DNA of 64,000 nt from Rhizobium sp. 16-449-1b (GTDB taxonomy: Bacteria > Pseudomonadota > Alphaproteobacteria > Rhizobiales > Rhizobiaceae). This document shows positions 55,443-64,000 of this stretch, one piece after another. Within the stretch, counting starts at the first letter, position 1; the number at the start of each line of letters is the position of its first letter. The notes beneath the pieces were generated by a model that saw only the letters and a program-made list of their open reading frames with translations, was not told the DNA's origin and ran no database searches. The DNA lies in contig NZ_JAGHMH010000004.1 in NCBI RefSeq assembly GCF_017741935.1, positions 1-64,000 of the forward strand. The letters run 5' to 3'. Made by a program: the position numbers and the translations under genes.

Positions 55443-55841
55443 TCAGCTCGCCTGTGGGATGCGGGCGATTACCTTGATCTCGAAATCGAAGCCCGCCAGC
55501 CAGTTGACGCCGACAGCCGTCCAGTTCGGATAGGGCTTATCGCTGAACACCTTCAGACGAACGTCGTTGACCGCCGCGAACTGGTTTTCGGGGTCGGTAT
55601 GAAAGCTGGTGACGTCGATAATGTCGTCGAAGCCGGCGCCGGCGGCCTTCAGCACGGCCGCGAGATTGTCGAAGGCGAGCTGCACCTGTTTCGTGAACTC
55701 CGGCTCGGGCGATCCATCCTCGCGGCTGCCCACCTGGCCGGAAACAAAGAGGAGATCGCCGGAGCGGATCGCCGCCGAATAGCTGTTGATCTCATAAAGC
55801 GCCTGTCGGCCGGCGGGGAAGATTGCGTCACGTTTGGTCAT
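55443..55841 (-). CDS. RidA/YjgF-family protein
   Basis: A 132-residue trimeric RidA-fold protein. It begins with AIFPAGRQALYEINSYSAAI and has DLLFVSGQVGSREDGSPEPEF, then AFDNLAAVLKAAGAGFDDIIDVTSF and a late NWTAVGVNWLAGFDFEIKVIAR. The Arg that deaminates reactive enamines in true RidA (usually in a C-terminal RxxxxV block) is not clearly present, so it may belong to another Rid subfamily. ATG at 55841 has AGGAG 6 bases upstream. Divergent from a TetR gene across three operator-like repeats. Confidence 0.85.
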   Translation of the reverse strand: MTKRDAIFPAGRQALYEINSYSAAIRSGDLLFVSGQVGSREDGSPEPEFTKQVQLAFDNLAAVLKAAGAGFDDIIDVTSFHTDPENQFAAVNDVRLKVFSDKPYPNWTAVGVNWLAGFDFEIKVIARIPQAS

Positions 55842-55958
55842 GTCATGCTCCTGTTTCAACAAGGCAAAGCCCAAGCGCCCGCCGCCGCGCCAAAGGGCGC
55901 GCCACGTTGCTTTTCAGTCACCTGGAACTCTGCGCTTCACGATCAAGGGCGAGAGTGA

Positions 55959-56024
55959 TATACGCCCCGTATGTGAATATAGGAAGCATACGCGGCGTAT
56001 GTCAATACGCATGCGCCGCGTATG
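55959..56024. promoter_or_regulatory. Triple operator between RidA and TetR genes
   Basis: Three 15-base copies of CATACGC-x-GCGTATG: 55959-55973 (TATACGCCCCGTATG, imperfect), 55987-56001 (perfect) and 56010-56024 (CATGCGCCGCGTATG, one mismatch). Centres are 28 and 23 bases apart. Their place between the divergent genes fits sites for the TetR regulator beside them. Confidence 0.75.
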
Positions 56025-56043
56025 CTAATTGATGGAGACGAGG

Positions 56044-56640
56044 GTGACGGCGAGAACGCGTGCGCAGATGGTCGAGGAAACGAGGGCAAAGCTCATCGCG
56101 GCCGGCCGAAAGGCTTTTGCCACAAAGGGTTACGCCGCCTCGTCGATGGATGATTTCACCGCCGAAGCGGGGCTGACGCGCGGCGCGCTCTATCACAATT
56201 TCGGCGACAAGAAGGGGCTGCTGCAAGCCGTCATCGACCAGATCGATGCCGAGATGCTGGTGCGCCAGCGCGCCGCGCAGGCCAAGGGGAAGACACCTTG
56301 GGAGGGGTTCCTCAACGAAGGCATCGCCTATATCGAGATGGCGCTCGAGCCCGAGATCCAGCGGATCATGCTACTCGATGGCCCCGCCGTGCTCGGCGAT
56401 CCCTCGCAATGGCCGAACCAGACCGCCTGCCTGCGCACCAGCACTGAGACCATCGAGGCGTTGATTGCAGACGGCATCGTCAAGCCCGTGAATGCCGAAG
56501 CCGCCGCCCGGCTGATCAATGGTGCGGCGCTCAACGCAGCGCTGTGGATTGCCGCGGCCGATGATCCGCATGCGGTTCTGGAAAAGGTCGTCGATGCCTT
56601 CAAGCACCTCGCCGGCGGCCTTTTGCGTACCGCCAGCTGA
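56044..56640 (+). CDS. TetR-family transcriptional regulator
   Basis: A 198-residue regulator: helix-turn-helix TARTRAQMVEETRAKLIAAGRKAF and YAASSMDDFTAEAGLTRGALYHNFGDKKGLLQAVI, the classic TetR DNA-binding domain with the GLTRGALYHNFGDKK recognition helix, followed by a helical ligand domain. GGAG at 56034-56037 is 6 bases before the GTG at 56044, which decides that start; an ATG at 56032 has no ribosome site. It probably represses the divergent RidA gene and itself through three palindromes (55959-56024). The inducer is unknown. Confidence 0.88.
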   Translation: MTARTRAQMVEETRAKLIAAGRKAFATKGYAASSMDDFTAEAGLTRGALYHNFGDKKGLLQAVIDQIDAEMLVRQRAAQAKGKTPWEGFLNEGIAYIEMALEPEIQRIMLLDGPAVLGDPSQWPNQTACLRTSTETIEALIADGIVKPVNAEAAARLINGAALNAALWIAAADDPHAVLEKVVDAFKHLAGGLLRTAS

Positions 56641-56669
56641 GCTCTATCCGGTAGTCGGGCGCGCCGGGC

Positions 56670-57920
56670 TTATTTCTCCAGCGTCGCCACCACCTCGACA
56701 TGCGAGGTCCACAGGAACTGGTCGATCGGCGTCACCGAGGTGATGCGATAGCCGCCCTCGACGAGAATGGCGAGGTCGCGGGCAAGCGTCAGCGGGTTGC
56801 AGCTGACGGCGGCGATCTTCTTGACCGTGGAGCGGGCAAGCTCCTTGCACTGGAATTCGGCACCCGCGCGCGGCGGGTCGAAGACGACGGCGTCGTAGAC
56901 CTTCAGTTCCGAGGTCATCAGCGGCCGGCGAAACAGGTCGCGGCGCTCGACGCTGACGGGCTTGATCCCCTGCGTGTTGCGCGCGGCGTGGTCGAGTGCC
57001 GCAAGCGGCTTGTCTTCGCTTTCCACAGCATGCACCCGGCCGATCCGCGCCAGCCTGAGCGAGAAGGTGCCCGTGCCGGCGAAGAGGTCGGCGATACGCT
57101 TGGATTTGCCGACATGGGCAAGCACCAGCTCGGACATCGCTTCTTCCGCCGGCTTTGTCGCCTGCGTAAAGCTTCCCGCCGGTGGCGATACCTGGACGCC
57201 GCCGAAATCGAGCATCGGCTTCACCGGCTCGATCAGGATCTCGCCATTGACGGAGACGCGCGCGATTCCGCGCATCGAGAGCACGGTCTCAGTCGCCTTG
57301 CGCCGCTGCTGATCCGACAGCTTCTTCAAACCATCGGCGGCAATGTCTAGGCCGGTCGCCGTTTCCAGCACGGTGATACGGAACGCTTCGGCGTTGACGG
57401 CAAGTGCCGCACCGATCGCCTTGATCGCCGGCAGCCGGGCGATGAGGCTTGCCGACGAGATGGGACATTCCTCGATATTGACGAGGTGATGGCTTTCGGC
57501 CTGGTTGAAGCCGATGAGCATTTCTTTCTCGGTCTTGCGCGCCGCGAATGTCACGCGGCGGCGCTCGCCGGGATGAGCGACGACAAGCTCGCCGACTTCA
57601 GGTGTCAGCCCCTTGGATTTCAGCGCATCGATCACCAGCTGCCGCTTGAAGCCGCGATAGACCGCGTCGCCTGCGTGCTGCAGCGTGCAGCCGCCGCAGG
57701 TGCCGTTGACGCCATCGGGGCCGAAGTGCCGACAGTGCGGTTCCTGGCGATCCGGCGAGGGCGTGGTGATGGACATCACCGTGCCCTGGCTCTTGACGCG
57801 CGCGATGGCGACCGTCTCGCCCGGCAGCGTGAAGGGAACGTAGACGGGTCCATCAGTACCGTTGGCGATGCCGTCGCCCTGGGCGCCGAGCTTCTGGATG
57901 GTGACTGTTTCAGTGCTCAC
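56670..57920 (-). CDS. RNA m5U methyltransferase (RumA/RlmD family)
   Basis: A 416-residue SAM-dependent enzyme: N-terminal TRAM-like domain (LGAQGDGIANGTDGPVYVPFTLPGE), a 4Fe-4S site from Cys63, Cys75, Cys78 and Cys152 (CRHFGPDGVNGTCGGC and EECPI), SAM motif IADLFAGTGTFSLRLARIG, DPPRAGAEFQ and the catalytic Cys in AVSCNPLTLARD near residue 373. It adds a methyl to C5 of a uridine in rRNA or tRNA; which site is not readable. It overlaps tlyA by 4 bases. Confidence 0.92.
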   Translation of the reverse strand: MSTETVTIQKLGAQGDGIANGTDGPVYVPFTLPGETVAIARVKSQGTVMSITTPSPDRQEPHCRHFGPDGVNGTCGGCTLQHAGDAVYRGFKRQLVIDALKSKGLTPEVGELVVAHPGERRRVTFAARKTEKEMLIGFNQAESHHLVNIEECPISSASLIARLPAIKAIGAALAVNAEAFRITVLETATGLDIAADGLKKLSDQQRRKATETVLSMRGIARVSVNGEILIEPVKPMLDFGGVQVSPPAGSFTQATKPAEEAMSELVLAHVGKSKRIADLFAGTGTFSLRLARIGRVHAVESEDKPLAALDHAARNTQGIKPVSVERRDLFRRPLMTSELKVYDAVVFDPPRAGAEFQCKELARSTVKKIAAVSCNPLTLARDLAILVEGGYRITSVTPIDQFLWTSHVEVVATLEK

Positions 57921-58663
57921 GGCTTGGTTCCTGCGAGTAGATATTCCTGGTTTCCGTCCCCGCCCGAGATGGGAGAGGGTATCAGCCCGAGGCTGGTCCA
58001 GCCCATGTCCTCGACGAACCAGCGCTCCAGTTCGGCGGCGACGGCGGGCGCGGTCGAAGGGTCCTTCAGCATCCCGCCCTTGCCGATCGCCTCGCGGCCG
58101 GCCTCGAACTGCGGCTTGACGAGCAGCACGGCGGTCGCGCCCGGTTCAGCGAGATCGAGCGCCGGCGCCAGCGCCAGTTTCAGCGTGATGAAGGAAACGT
58201 CGGAGACGATGAAGGTGAGGGGATGGCCGATATCCTCGGCCTCCAGATTGCGCGCGTTCAGGCCCTCGATATTCGTTACATCGGGGTTTTCGGCAAGACG
58301 CGGGTGCATCTGGCCGTGGCCGACGTCGATAGCGGTCACGTGCGCTGCGCCGCGCTCTAGGAGCACCTCGGTAAAGCCGCCGGTGGAGGCGCCGACATCG
58401 AGACAGTGATGACCCGTCGGATCGAGCTTGAAATGATCGAGTGCTGCCGTAAGCTTCAGCGCCGCGCGCGACACATATTCCTGCGCGGGGTCGTCGATCT
58501 CGATCGAGACATCCTCGCCGAAGACGGCGCCGGCCTTGGTGACGACCTTGCCGTCGACCTTGACGGTGCCGCGGCTTACCGCGTCGCGGGCGCGCGAACG
58601 GCTGGCAAAAAGACCCAGGCTGACGAGGAGCTGGTCGATGCGTTGTGTATTTTGATCGGACAT
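57917..58663 (-). CDS. tlyA: TlyA-family rRNA 2'-O-methyltransferase
   Basis: A 248-residue protein: S4-like RNA-binding N-terminus (RIDQLLVSLGLFASRSRARDAVSRGTVKVDG) and an FtsJ-type SAM domain with HHCLDVGASTGGFTEVLLERGA and VSDVSFITLKLALAPAL. TlyA methylates riboses of 16S and 23S rRNA and is often called hemolysin A. The ATG at 58663 is used; upstream codons are not conserved. It overlaps the methyltransferase gene by 4 bases (ATGA), so both are made together. Confidence 0.92.
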   Translation of the reverse strand: MSDQNTQRIDQLLVSLGLFASRSRARDAVSRGTVKVDGKVVTKAGAVFGEDVSIEIDDPAQEYVSRAALKLTAALDHFKLDPTGHHCLDVGASTGGFTEVLLERGAAHVTAIDVGHGQMHPRLAENPDVTNIEGLNARNLEAEDIGHPLTFIVSDVSFITLKLALAPALDLAEPGATAVLLVKPQFEAGREAIGKGGMLKDPSTAPAVAAELERWFVEDMGWTSLGLIPSPISGGDGNQEYLLAGTKP

Positions 58664-59108
58664 GGCCTGTCCATGCCGGGCAATGCCATCAGTTGCAAGC
58701 CTTTTGTTGATTGCCGCCACCGTCGCGGTAGTCCGCTGATGTCACATGGATCGGCGGTGCCGGCTCACCTGTCGACAGCAATGGGAAAATTAGCGGTCTC
58801 TAGCCAAGTGAAAAGAGACCTACAACCTGCGCTATGATGGCGTGTGATGATGAGACGTCAAACGGGTTGAATCCCCGAGAATTCAGTGGCTGCAGCCAAT
58901 AAACTGCGACCCGTTGTCGCGCCGACTTAAACAATTTTAAATTTTCGGTGGCTAGTGTCGCCGTCGATTGCAGCGGCCGAAAACCGCGTCCGCCATGATG
59001 GCCCGAAATTCCACCGCCGATCATGTTTTCCCTCGTTGATAGTTTCCCCGCACGCGCTGACGCGTGCCCGATTTGCCATGGCGCCAGGCGCCCAGGAAAG
59101 ACCGACTG
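58664..59108. other. Divergent gap between tlyA and the fourth chemoreceptor
   Basis: 445 bases. It must hold promoters for both directions. An AT-rich stretch ACAATTTTAAATTTTCGG near 58931-58949 is the best -10-like candidate. Short open frames here lack ribosome sites and conserved features. No gene is supported. Confidence 0.55.
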
Positions 59109-61043
59109 ATGTTTGCAAGAAACATGTCCCTGAACGGTAAGCTCGCTGCGACCTTCGCGGCTCTCATCCTCATCTTTGTATCTGTCTCCGCCTTCGTCTA
59201 TTCGAAGGCCGGCGCCGTGGCGGAAGCTGCCATCGAGGAAAAGCGGTCGGAGCTGCTGGTCAACCAGATCGACGACGCGCTACAGGCCATGCTCGAGCAG
59301 GCCGTGAACCTGCGCGGCTTCCTGCTCTTCAAGAGCGACAGCACCTATGGCGATCTCTTCAACAACCGCGACCGCATGCTGAACGCGATTGCCGCCGCCA
59401 AGCAGACGGCTGCGGGCAAGACCGAGTTCGTGAGCCAGATCGACGCCATGCAGAAGGCTGCCGACCTCTATTTCAACCAGCTCGCCGTGCCGCAGAGCAA
59501 GGCGCGCAAGGAAACCGACATGCCGATCGACCAGATCGTCAAGATCGGCGTCAACGAGACCAAGGGCCAGCTCGACGGCTTCCGCCAGGCCTCGGCCAAG
59601 ATCAAGCAGGCCGCGCGTGATGAATCCGCAGCGCTTTCCGCCATCAAGGCCGATGCAAGTGCGGCGCTCAACATGACGCTGCTCTTCGGCGGCATCTTCG
59701 CAGCGCTTGCTGCCGTCGTGCTCGCCTGGATGCTGTCGCGCAGCATCGTTCGCCCGATCGTCGGCATGACCTCCGCCATGGGCCGTCTGGCCGGTGGCCA
59801 GAACGATATCGAGGTTCCCGCGCTTGATCGGCAGGACGAAGTCGGTCGCATGGCGCAGTCGGTGCTGGTGTTCAAGAACGCGGCGATCGAGAAGCTGCGC
59901 CTTGCCGGCGAAACCGACCGCATGCGTGGAGACGCCGAACGCCAGCGCCAGATGGGCGACGAGCAGAAGGCGCGCGAGGAAAGCGAACTGCGCTTTGCCA
60001 TCGACAACCTCGCCGACGGTCTCTCCGGCCTTGCCAACGGCAATGTCGCGATCCGCATCACCACCGCCTTTGCGCCGCAGTTCGACCGCCTGCGCAACGA
60101 CTTCAACCATGCCGTCGAAAAGCTGCAGGCCGCCCTGCAGTCGGTCGGCCACAATGCGTCCGCCATCAATGCCGGCGCCGGCGAGATCCGCACCGCAGCC
60201 GACGATCTGGCCCGCCGCACCGAGCAGCAGGCCGCAGCCGTCGAGGAAACGGCAGCTGCCCTCGAAGAAGTCACGACCACGGTCCGCGACAGCGCCAAGC
60301 GCGCCGAGGATGTCGGCCAGCTCGTCGAGCGCACCCGTCTCGGCGCCGAGCGCTCCGGCGAAGTCGTCCGCAAAGCCGTCACCGCCATGCAGGAAATCGA
60401 GAAGTCCTCGGGCGAGATCTCCAACATCATCGGCGTCATCGACGATATCGCCTTCCAGACCAACCTTTTGGCGCTGAACGCCGGCGTCGAGGCCGCGCGC
60501 GCCGGTGAAGCCGGCAAGGGCTTCGCGGTCGTCGCTCAGGAAGTGCGCGAGCTCGCCCAGCGCTCGGCCAATGCCGCCAAGGAAATCAAGGCGCTGATCA
60601 ACACCTCGGGCACGCAGGTGAACTCCGGCGTCTCGCTGGTCGGCGAAACCGGCAAGGCTCTGTCGGAGATCGTCGGCGCCGTGCAGGAGATCAACCGCCA
60701 CGTTGGCGCCATCGTCACCGCCACGCGCGAACAGTCGATCGGCCTGCAGGAGATCAACACCGCCGTCAACAACATGGACCAGGGCACCCAGCAGAACGCC
60801 GCCATGGTCGAGGAACAGACGGCTGCCAGCCACTCGCTCGCCCAGGAAGCCATGGCGCTGGACGATCTGCTGCGCCAGTTCAACCTCGGCAACGACCGCG
60901 CTGCACCGCGCGCGGCAACCGCCACCCCGGCTTCGCGCCCGGTCGCCTCGCCGGCCAACGCGCTGAAGCGCAGCGTTGCCCGCGCCTTCGGTGGCGGCGG
61001 CGCAAGTGCCGCAGCCGTCAAGGAGGAGTGGTCGGAGTTCTGA
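59109..61043 (+). CDS. Methyl-accepting chemotaxis protein with CheR/CheB tether
   Basis: A 644-residue membrane receptor. TM1 is about residues 12-31, the periplasmic helical sensor (about 32-185; [19 protein letters not shown]) looks CHASE3-like, TM2 is about 187-209, then HAMP, a second HAMP-like [15 protein letters not shown] and the signalling domain with [20 protein letters not shown]. The protein ends in a flexible Ala/Arg-rich linker and the pentapeptide EWSEF, which fits the xWxxF docking tail for CheR and CheB. The other three receptors here lack it. ATG at 59109 follows AGGAAAG. Confidence 0.93.
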   Translation: MFARNMSLNGKLAATFAALILIFVSVSAFVYSKAGAVAEAAIEEKRSELLVNQIDDALQAMLEQAVNLRGFLLFKSDSTYGDLFNNRDRMLNAIAAAKQTAAGKTEFVSQIDAMQKAADLYFNQLAVPQSKARKETDMPIDQIVKIGVNETKGQLDGFRQASAKIKQAARDESAALSAIKADASAALNMTLLFGGIFAALAAVVLAWMLSRSIVRPIVGMTSAMGRLAGGQNDIEVPALDRQDEVGRMAQSVLVFKNAAIEKLRLAGETDRMRGDAERQRQMGDEQKAREESELRFAIDNLADGLSGLANGNVAIRITTAFAPQFDRLRNDFNHAVEKLQAALQSVGHNASAINAGAGEIRTAADDLARRTEQQAAAVEETAAALEEVTTTVRDSAKRAEDVGQLVERTRLGAERSGEVVRKAVTAMQEIEKSSGEISNIIGVIDDIAFQTNLLALNAGVEAARAGEAGKGFAVVAQEVRELAQRSANAAKEIKALINTSGTQVNSGVSLVGETGKALSEIVGAVQEINRHVGAIVTATREQSIGLQEINTAVNNMDQGTQQNAAMVEEQTAASHSLAQEAMALDDLLRQFNLGNDRAAPRAATATPASRPVASPANALKRSVARAFGGGGASAAAVKEEWSEF

Positions 61044-61129
61044 TCGAACGCCTGATCATCGACAGGAAAGGGAAGGGGCTGCGCATCGCGCGGCCCTTTC
61101 GCGTTCAGGACCTCAGTTGGCCGAAAACG

Positions 61130-62020
61130 TCAGCTCGCCAGCGCCAGCCCGCCATAGCGGCTGATCTCGCTTTCGATCTCGGCCACCAGCGTATCAAGTG
61201 CTGCGTTGCGCACCTTGCGGCCGCGACGGACCACATAGACGAGATCGGGCGGCACGGGGAAGCGGTCGGTGATGATCTGCATCTCCGGCCGCAAATGCCG
61301 CTCGTTGAGCAGCGCCACGCCCATACCCGAGCTCACGGCGGCGATAATCCCCGCGGCACTCGCGCATTCGAACACCGTCTCCAGCATGATCCCGCCATCC
61401 TGCCCGATATCGAGCGCCCAGTGGCGGTAGAAGCAATCGTCGTGGAAGGAGAGGAAGGGCACGGACGTGCTCTGCGGCAGGAGCAGGCTCGGATGCTTCA
61501 CCCAATGCAACGTCTCGCGAAACAGGATGACATCGGTCGGACGCACCTCGTGGGCGAAGACCTGCACGATCGCCGCGTCGAGCTCGCCCTGTTCGAGCAT
61601 CGCCCTCAAGACCAGGCTCATCCGCACCTGTGTGCGCACCGACACATCGGGATGCAGCCGGCGGAAGCGGCCGAGAATATGGGCGAGCGCCGAGCAGGTC
61701 GTATCCTCCGTCAGCCCGAGCGCGATCCGCCCCGCGAGCGTCGTCTTCGACAGGCTGAGCAGCGCCTCGTCGTGCAGGCCGAGAATGCGACCGGCATAAT
61801 CGAGCAGCTCCTCGCCCTCGGTGGTGAAGGCGGTAGCGCCGGCCTTGCGGTTCAAAAGCTCGCAGCCGAGGCTCGTTTCCAGCCGCTTGATCTTGTGGCT
61901 GACGGCCGATTGCGACAGGCCAAGCGCTTCCGCCGCCCGCGTGATGCCGCCGTGATGACGGATCGCCCAGATGGCGCGCAAGGCGTCGATCTCCAGCCGC
62001 CGGTTGTTCAGGTCGCTCAT
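61130..62020 (-). CDS. LysR-family transcriptional regulator
   Basis: A 296-residue regulator: winged helix-turn-helix NRRLEIDALRAIWAIRHHGG and ITRAAEALGLSQSAVSHKIKRLETSLGCELL, followed by a LysR substrate domain (about residues 90-290). ATG at 62020 has GGAG 4-5 bases upstream. It is divergent from the EamA transporter gene, the classical arrangement in which the LysR protein controls its neighbour. The effector is unknown. Confidence 0.92.
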   Translation of the reverse strand: MSDLNNRRLEIDALRAIWAIRHHGGITRAAEALGLSQSAVSHKIKRLETSLGCELLNRKAGATAFTTEGEELLDYAGRILGLHDEALLSLSKTTLAGRIALGLTEDTTCSALAHILGRFRRLHPDVSVRTQVRMSLVLRAMLEQGELDAAIVQVFAHEVRPTDVILFRETLHWVKHPSLLLPQSTSVPFLSFHDDCFYRHWALDIGQDGGIMLETVFECASAAGIIAAVSSGMGVALLNERHLRPEMQIITDRFPVPPDLVYVVRRGRKVRNAALDTLVAEIESEISRYGGLALAS

Positions 62021-62086
62021 TTCGCTCCGTCTCTTCGTTGCCTGCCGGCGAGAGCATGCAATGTTGAGCCCGCATTTGCAAACTTC

Positions 62087-62113
62087 CATGACTGGTTTCG
62101 CTTAAAAGTCATG
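62087..62113. promoter_or_regulatory. Candidate LysR binding site
   Basis: CATGACT (62087-62093) and AGTCATG (62107-62113) are perfect inverse repeats 13 bases apart, in the 171-base gap between the divergent LysR and EamA genes. A weaker TGCAA/TTGCA pair lies at 62057-62080. Confidence 0.5.
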
Positions 62114-62191
62114 CCGTGATCGAAATTTGTCATGTGCTCGCTCGCAACCAATGGCTTATGCCCTCGGTAAGACGCATGACAGGGATCACCG

Positions 62192-63088
62192 ATGACGGAC
62201 CACGCATTGACCGCCACGACCAAGCAGCAACATCGCCTTCTATGGCCGCTGATGGCCACCTTGCTGATCATCGGCTGGAGCTCCGGATTCGTCGGGATCC
62301 GCTATGCCAGCGAGGAAGCAAGCGTCGTGCTCGTGCTCTTCTGGCGCACGCTGCTGTCCGGCCTGATCTTGCTGCCCTTCGCCCTGACCATCGGCCCACG
62401 CATGCAGTGGAAGGCGATCGTCGGGCAAATGTGGTTCGGCGTCATGTCGGTCTTCCTCTATCTCGGCGGCTTCGCGCTAGCGATCGAGCAGCGGGTACCC
62501 ACCGGTCTTGTGGCGCTGATCTCGGACTTGCTGCCGCTCGCCATCGCCACCCTGTCGCAGCCGGTGCTCGGCGAACGCCTGAGCGGTCGCCAGTGGCTCG
62601 GCACGGCGATCGCCGTGGCGGGCGTGCTGATCGTCTCGCTCGATAGCCTGAGCTTCGGCTCGGCGCCGCTCTGGGCTTACGGATTGACCGTCGGCTCGAT
62701 GCTGATCTTCGCGCTCGCCTCGGTGCTCCACAAGCGCCGGCGCGTCGGCCACATGCCGGTGCATCAGAGCCTCTGCATCCACACGCTGACCGGCTCGGTG
62801 CTCTTCGGTATCTGCGCCCTGATGCAGGGGGACATCGCGCCGCCGATGACTGAGAATTTTGCCATCGGCATGGTCTGGCTGGTGCTGATCGCCACCTTCG
62901 CCGCCTATTCGGTCTATTACACCAGCCTGCGGCTCTTCCCGGTCGCTAAGGTCAGCGCCGCGATCTATCTGAGCCCACCGGTCACCATGCTATGGGCCTG
63001 GGCGCTGTTTTCCGAGCCGCTGACGCTTACGATGTTCGTCGGTCTTGGTGTCACGCTGGTCGGCGTTTTCATGACCTCGCGCGCCTGA
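62192..63088 (+). CDS. EamA (DMT superfamily) transporter
   Basis: A 298-residue protein with ten predicted membrane helices in two EamA repeats; TLLIIGWSSGFVGIRYA starts the first and WLVLIATFAAYSVYYTSLRLFPVAKVSA lies in the second. Helix SAAIYLSPPVTMLWAWALFSEP is the typical EamA signature. Members export amino acids, drugs or other metabolites. It is probably controlled by the divergent LysR gene; the cargo is not readable. Confidence 0.9.
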   Translation: MTDHALTATTKQQHRLLWPLMATLLIIGWSSGFVGIRYASEEASVVLVLFWRTLLSGLILLPFALTIGPRMQWKAIVGQMWFGVMSVFLYLGGFALAIEQRVPTGLVALISDLLPLAIATLSQPVLGERLSGRQWLGTAIAVAGVLIVSLDSLSFGSAPLWAYGLTVGSMLIFALASVLHKRRRVGHMPVHQSLCIHTLTGSVLFGICALMQGDIAPPMTENFAIGMVWLVLIATFAAYSVYYTSLRLFPVAKVSAAIYLSPPVTMLWAWALFSEPLTLTMFVGLGVTLVGVFMTSRA

Positions 63089-63092
63089 TACC

Positions 63093-63518
63093 TCACACGT
63101 CGTTCGCCTTGCCGTCCCGGAAATACAGGCGCTGGATGACCGCCATGATCAGCGCCGTCGCCCAGCCGAAGATGATCCAGCCGTTGACCGCCTCGAACAC
63201 CGAAATCTGCCGCCACTCCTTGCCAAGCACCACATCGCCATAGCCGACCGTCGTGAAGGTGGCGGTGGAGAAATAGATCGCGTCGTCAAGCGATGGCAGC
63301 GCGCCGATCAGATAGTAGAGGAGCGCCCAAAGGCAGATATCGAGACTGATCGGGATCAGCAGATAGCTGACCCAGGCGACGGTCGCGATCGTGGCATGGC
63401 GGCCGAGATATCCCGGCTCCGCATGCCGGATGGCGCGAAGCCCGATCTCCATGAAGACGGCCTGTATGGCGACTGTGGCCGCGATCAGCGCGGTGGCGAG
63501 GAGAAAATTGACGGGCAC
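63093..63518 (-). CDS. Small two-helix potassium channel
   Basis: A 141-residue ion channel. Helices lie near residues 5-27, 43-70 and 107-130, with a pore loop carrying the selectivity filter TVGYGD at residues 90-95, exactly as in potassium channels. It is too short to hold a regulatory domain. It is convergent with the EamA gene and its stop lies 5 bases from the EamA stop. Physiological role (membrane potential or potassium leak control) is inferred. Confidence 0.9.
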   Translation of the reverse strand: MPVNFLLATALIAATVAIQAVFMEIGLRAIRHAEPGYLGRHATIATVAWVSYLLIPISLDICLWALLYYLIGALPSLDDAIYFSTATFTTVGYGDVVLGKEWRQISVFEAVNGWIIFGWATALIMAVIQRLYFRDGKANDV

Positions 63519-63539
63519 CGGACCTCCAATGGATATGGG

Positions 63540-63860
63540 TCAATATTGCACGGCGATCTCTGCTTCGTTGCGTCTACCCGCGAGCCTACAGAAGGGAACG
63601 TCTTCCGTAGCGCGTGCCGAACGCTGCCCTCCGCACTCGGCATGCGCGCGACTGCCTTCAGCATGCGCCCGACGCAGCAGCCACCGCACAAGTTCCCTCG
63701 CTTCACGCGGCTCAAGCAGGACAGCCGTCACCCCGGCCTCGACAGGCAAGCCCGTCGCCTGGTCGATGACGTCGACGAGACCAAGGCGGCCCGGCACAAC
63801 CATGTACCGCACTTCGATCGCCGCTCCTGACTGCATTCCAACCACACCCGTCGCTTTCAT
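63540..63860 (-). CDS. Possible hypothetical protein
   Basis: A 106-residue reading (IEVRYMVVPGRLGLVDVIDQ, then AVLLEPREARELVRWLLRRA, and a less ordered Ala/Arg-rich tail). The first half looks like a short strand-rich unit followed by a helix; the second half has poor composition. No ribosome site is clear at the ATG at 63860. The frame also continues to 63908. It may be a real gene whose end was altered, or chance. Confidence 0.3.
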   Translation of the reverse strand: MKATGVVGMQSGAAIEVRYMVVPGRLGLVDVIDQATGLPVEAGVTAVLLEPREARELVRWLLRRAHAEGSRAHAECGGQRSARATEDVPFCRLAGRRNEAEIAVQY

Positions 63861-64000
63861 CCCGGCCAAACTAGCAGGCGCAGGACGCTGCGCATTGCGC
63901 AGGATCAATCTTGCGCGGGAAAGGCAGCGATATCGGCGCAGCGTTGATCACGCGCAATGCGCGCCGACAGCCAAGCCCCTATGCTCATCCGCGCGAAAAT

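Overview
The window reads as chromosomal DNA of a fast-growing rhizobial alphaproteobacterium (Rhizobiaceae: Rhizobium/Agrobacterium/Neorhizobium type). The support is high-GC coding sequence, an F0 ATP synthase cluster of the form atpI-atpB-atpE-atpF'-atpF with a separate b' subunit and no F1 genes attached, an alphaproteobacterial LexA box (GAAC-N7-GAAC), an EcfG-type stress promoter, rhizobial mosaic palindromes in the gaps, and families common in this group (BA14K, DUF1217, DUF6101-like, HPE1-like). This assignment rests on gene content and recalled family knowledge; no database search was possible. I saw no tRNA, rRNA, CRISPR array, insertion sequence or prophage.

Layout. 0.2-4.5 kb: a SleB-type cell-wall hydrolase, then the F0 operon with a good sigma-70 promoter, two internal hairpins and a strong terminator. 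4.5-14 kb: rnhB; a radical SAM protein and a small glycosyltransferase diverging across an SOS box; moaB-ispE; a TPR lipid/secretion-type periplasmic protein; a long-chain polyprenyl diphosphate synthase diverging from a DUF2007 protein and a tRNA/RNA methyltransferase; and mntH. 14-21.6 kb: an S49 peptidase, a small toxin-antitoxin patch (parDE plus an orphan AbrB antitoxin), glyQ, and lemA - EPSP synthase - DUF2207. 21.6-36 kb: a mosaic repeat, purD, an HPE1-like secreted protein, a Cache chemoreceptor, a reversed-order PIN/ribbon-helix-helix module with its own operator, a YqaA-type membrane protein, glyS (about 10 kb from glyQ and on the other strand), a low-GC FMN reductase, tex, cfa, a histidine phosphatase and a UbiA-type prenyltransferase.

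36-48.6 kb: an amino-acid-binding periplasmic protein, DUF6101-like, a very long eight-repeat DUF1217 protein, a D-2-hydroxyacid dehydrogenase with a Sua5-type tRNA modification enzyme, an orphan Rieske oxygenase, a GH25 muramidase, a BA14K protein behind an EcfG-type promoter, and a CorA/ZntB transporter. 48.7-64 kb: an acyl-CoA dehydrogenase/enoyl-CoA hydratase pair behind a 26-bp pseudo-palindrome; three more chemoreceptors (PAS-type soluble, four-helix-bundle type, and one ending in a CheR/CheB tether); a RidA/TetR divergent pair with three operator-like repeats; an m5U methyltransferase with TlyA; a LysR/EamA exporter pair; and a small potassium channel.

How it fits together. Most of the window is housekeeping (energy, isoprenoid/quinone, translation, purine and RNA modification genes), punctuated by motility/chemosensing genes (four receptors and DUF1217) and small accessory patches (two toxin-antitoxin loci, a low-GC reductase, an AT-rich small gene). 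I do not see a single large unknown system. The most unusual points are the EPSP synthase embedded between lemA and its usual DUF2207 partner with a non-canonical glyphosate-site residue, the eight-repeat DUF1217 protein, and several well-formed regulatory sites that predict specific regulators.
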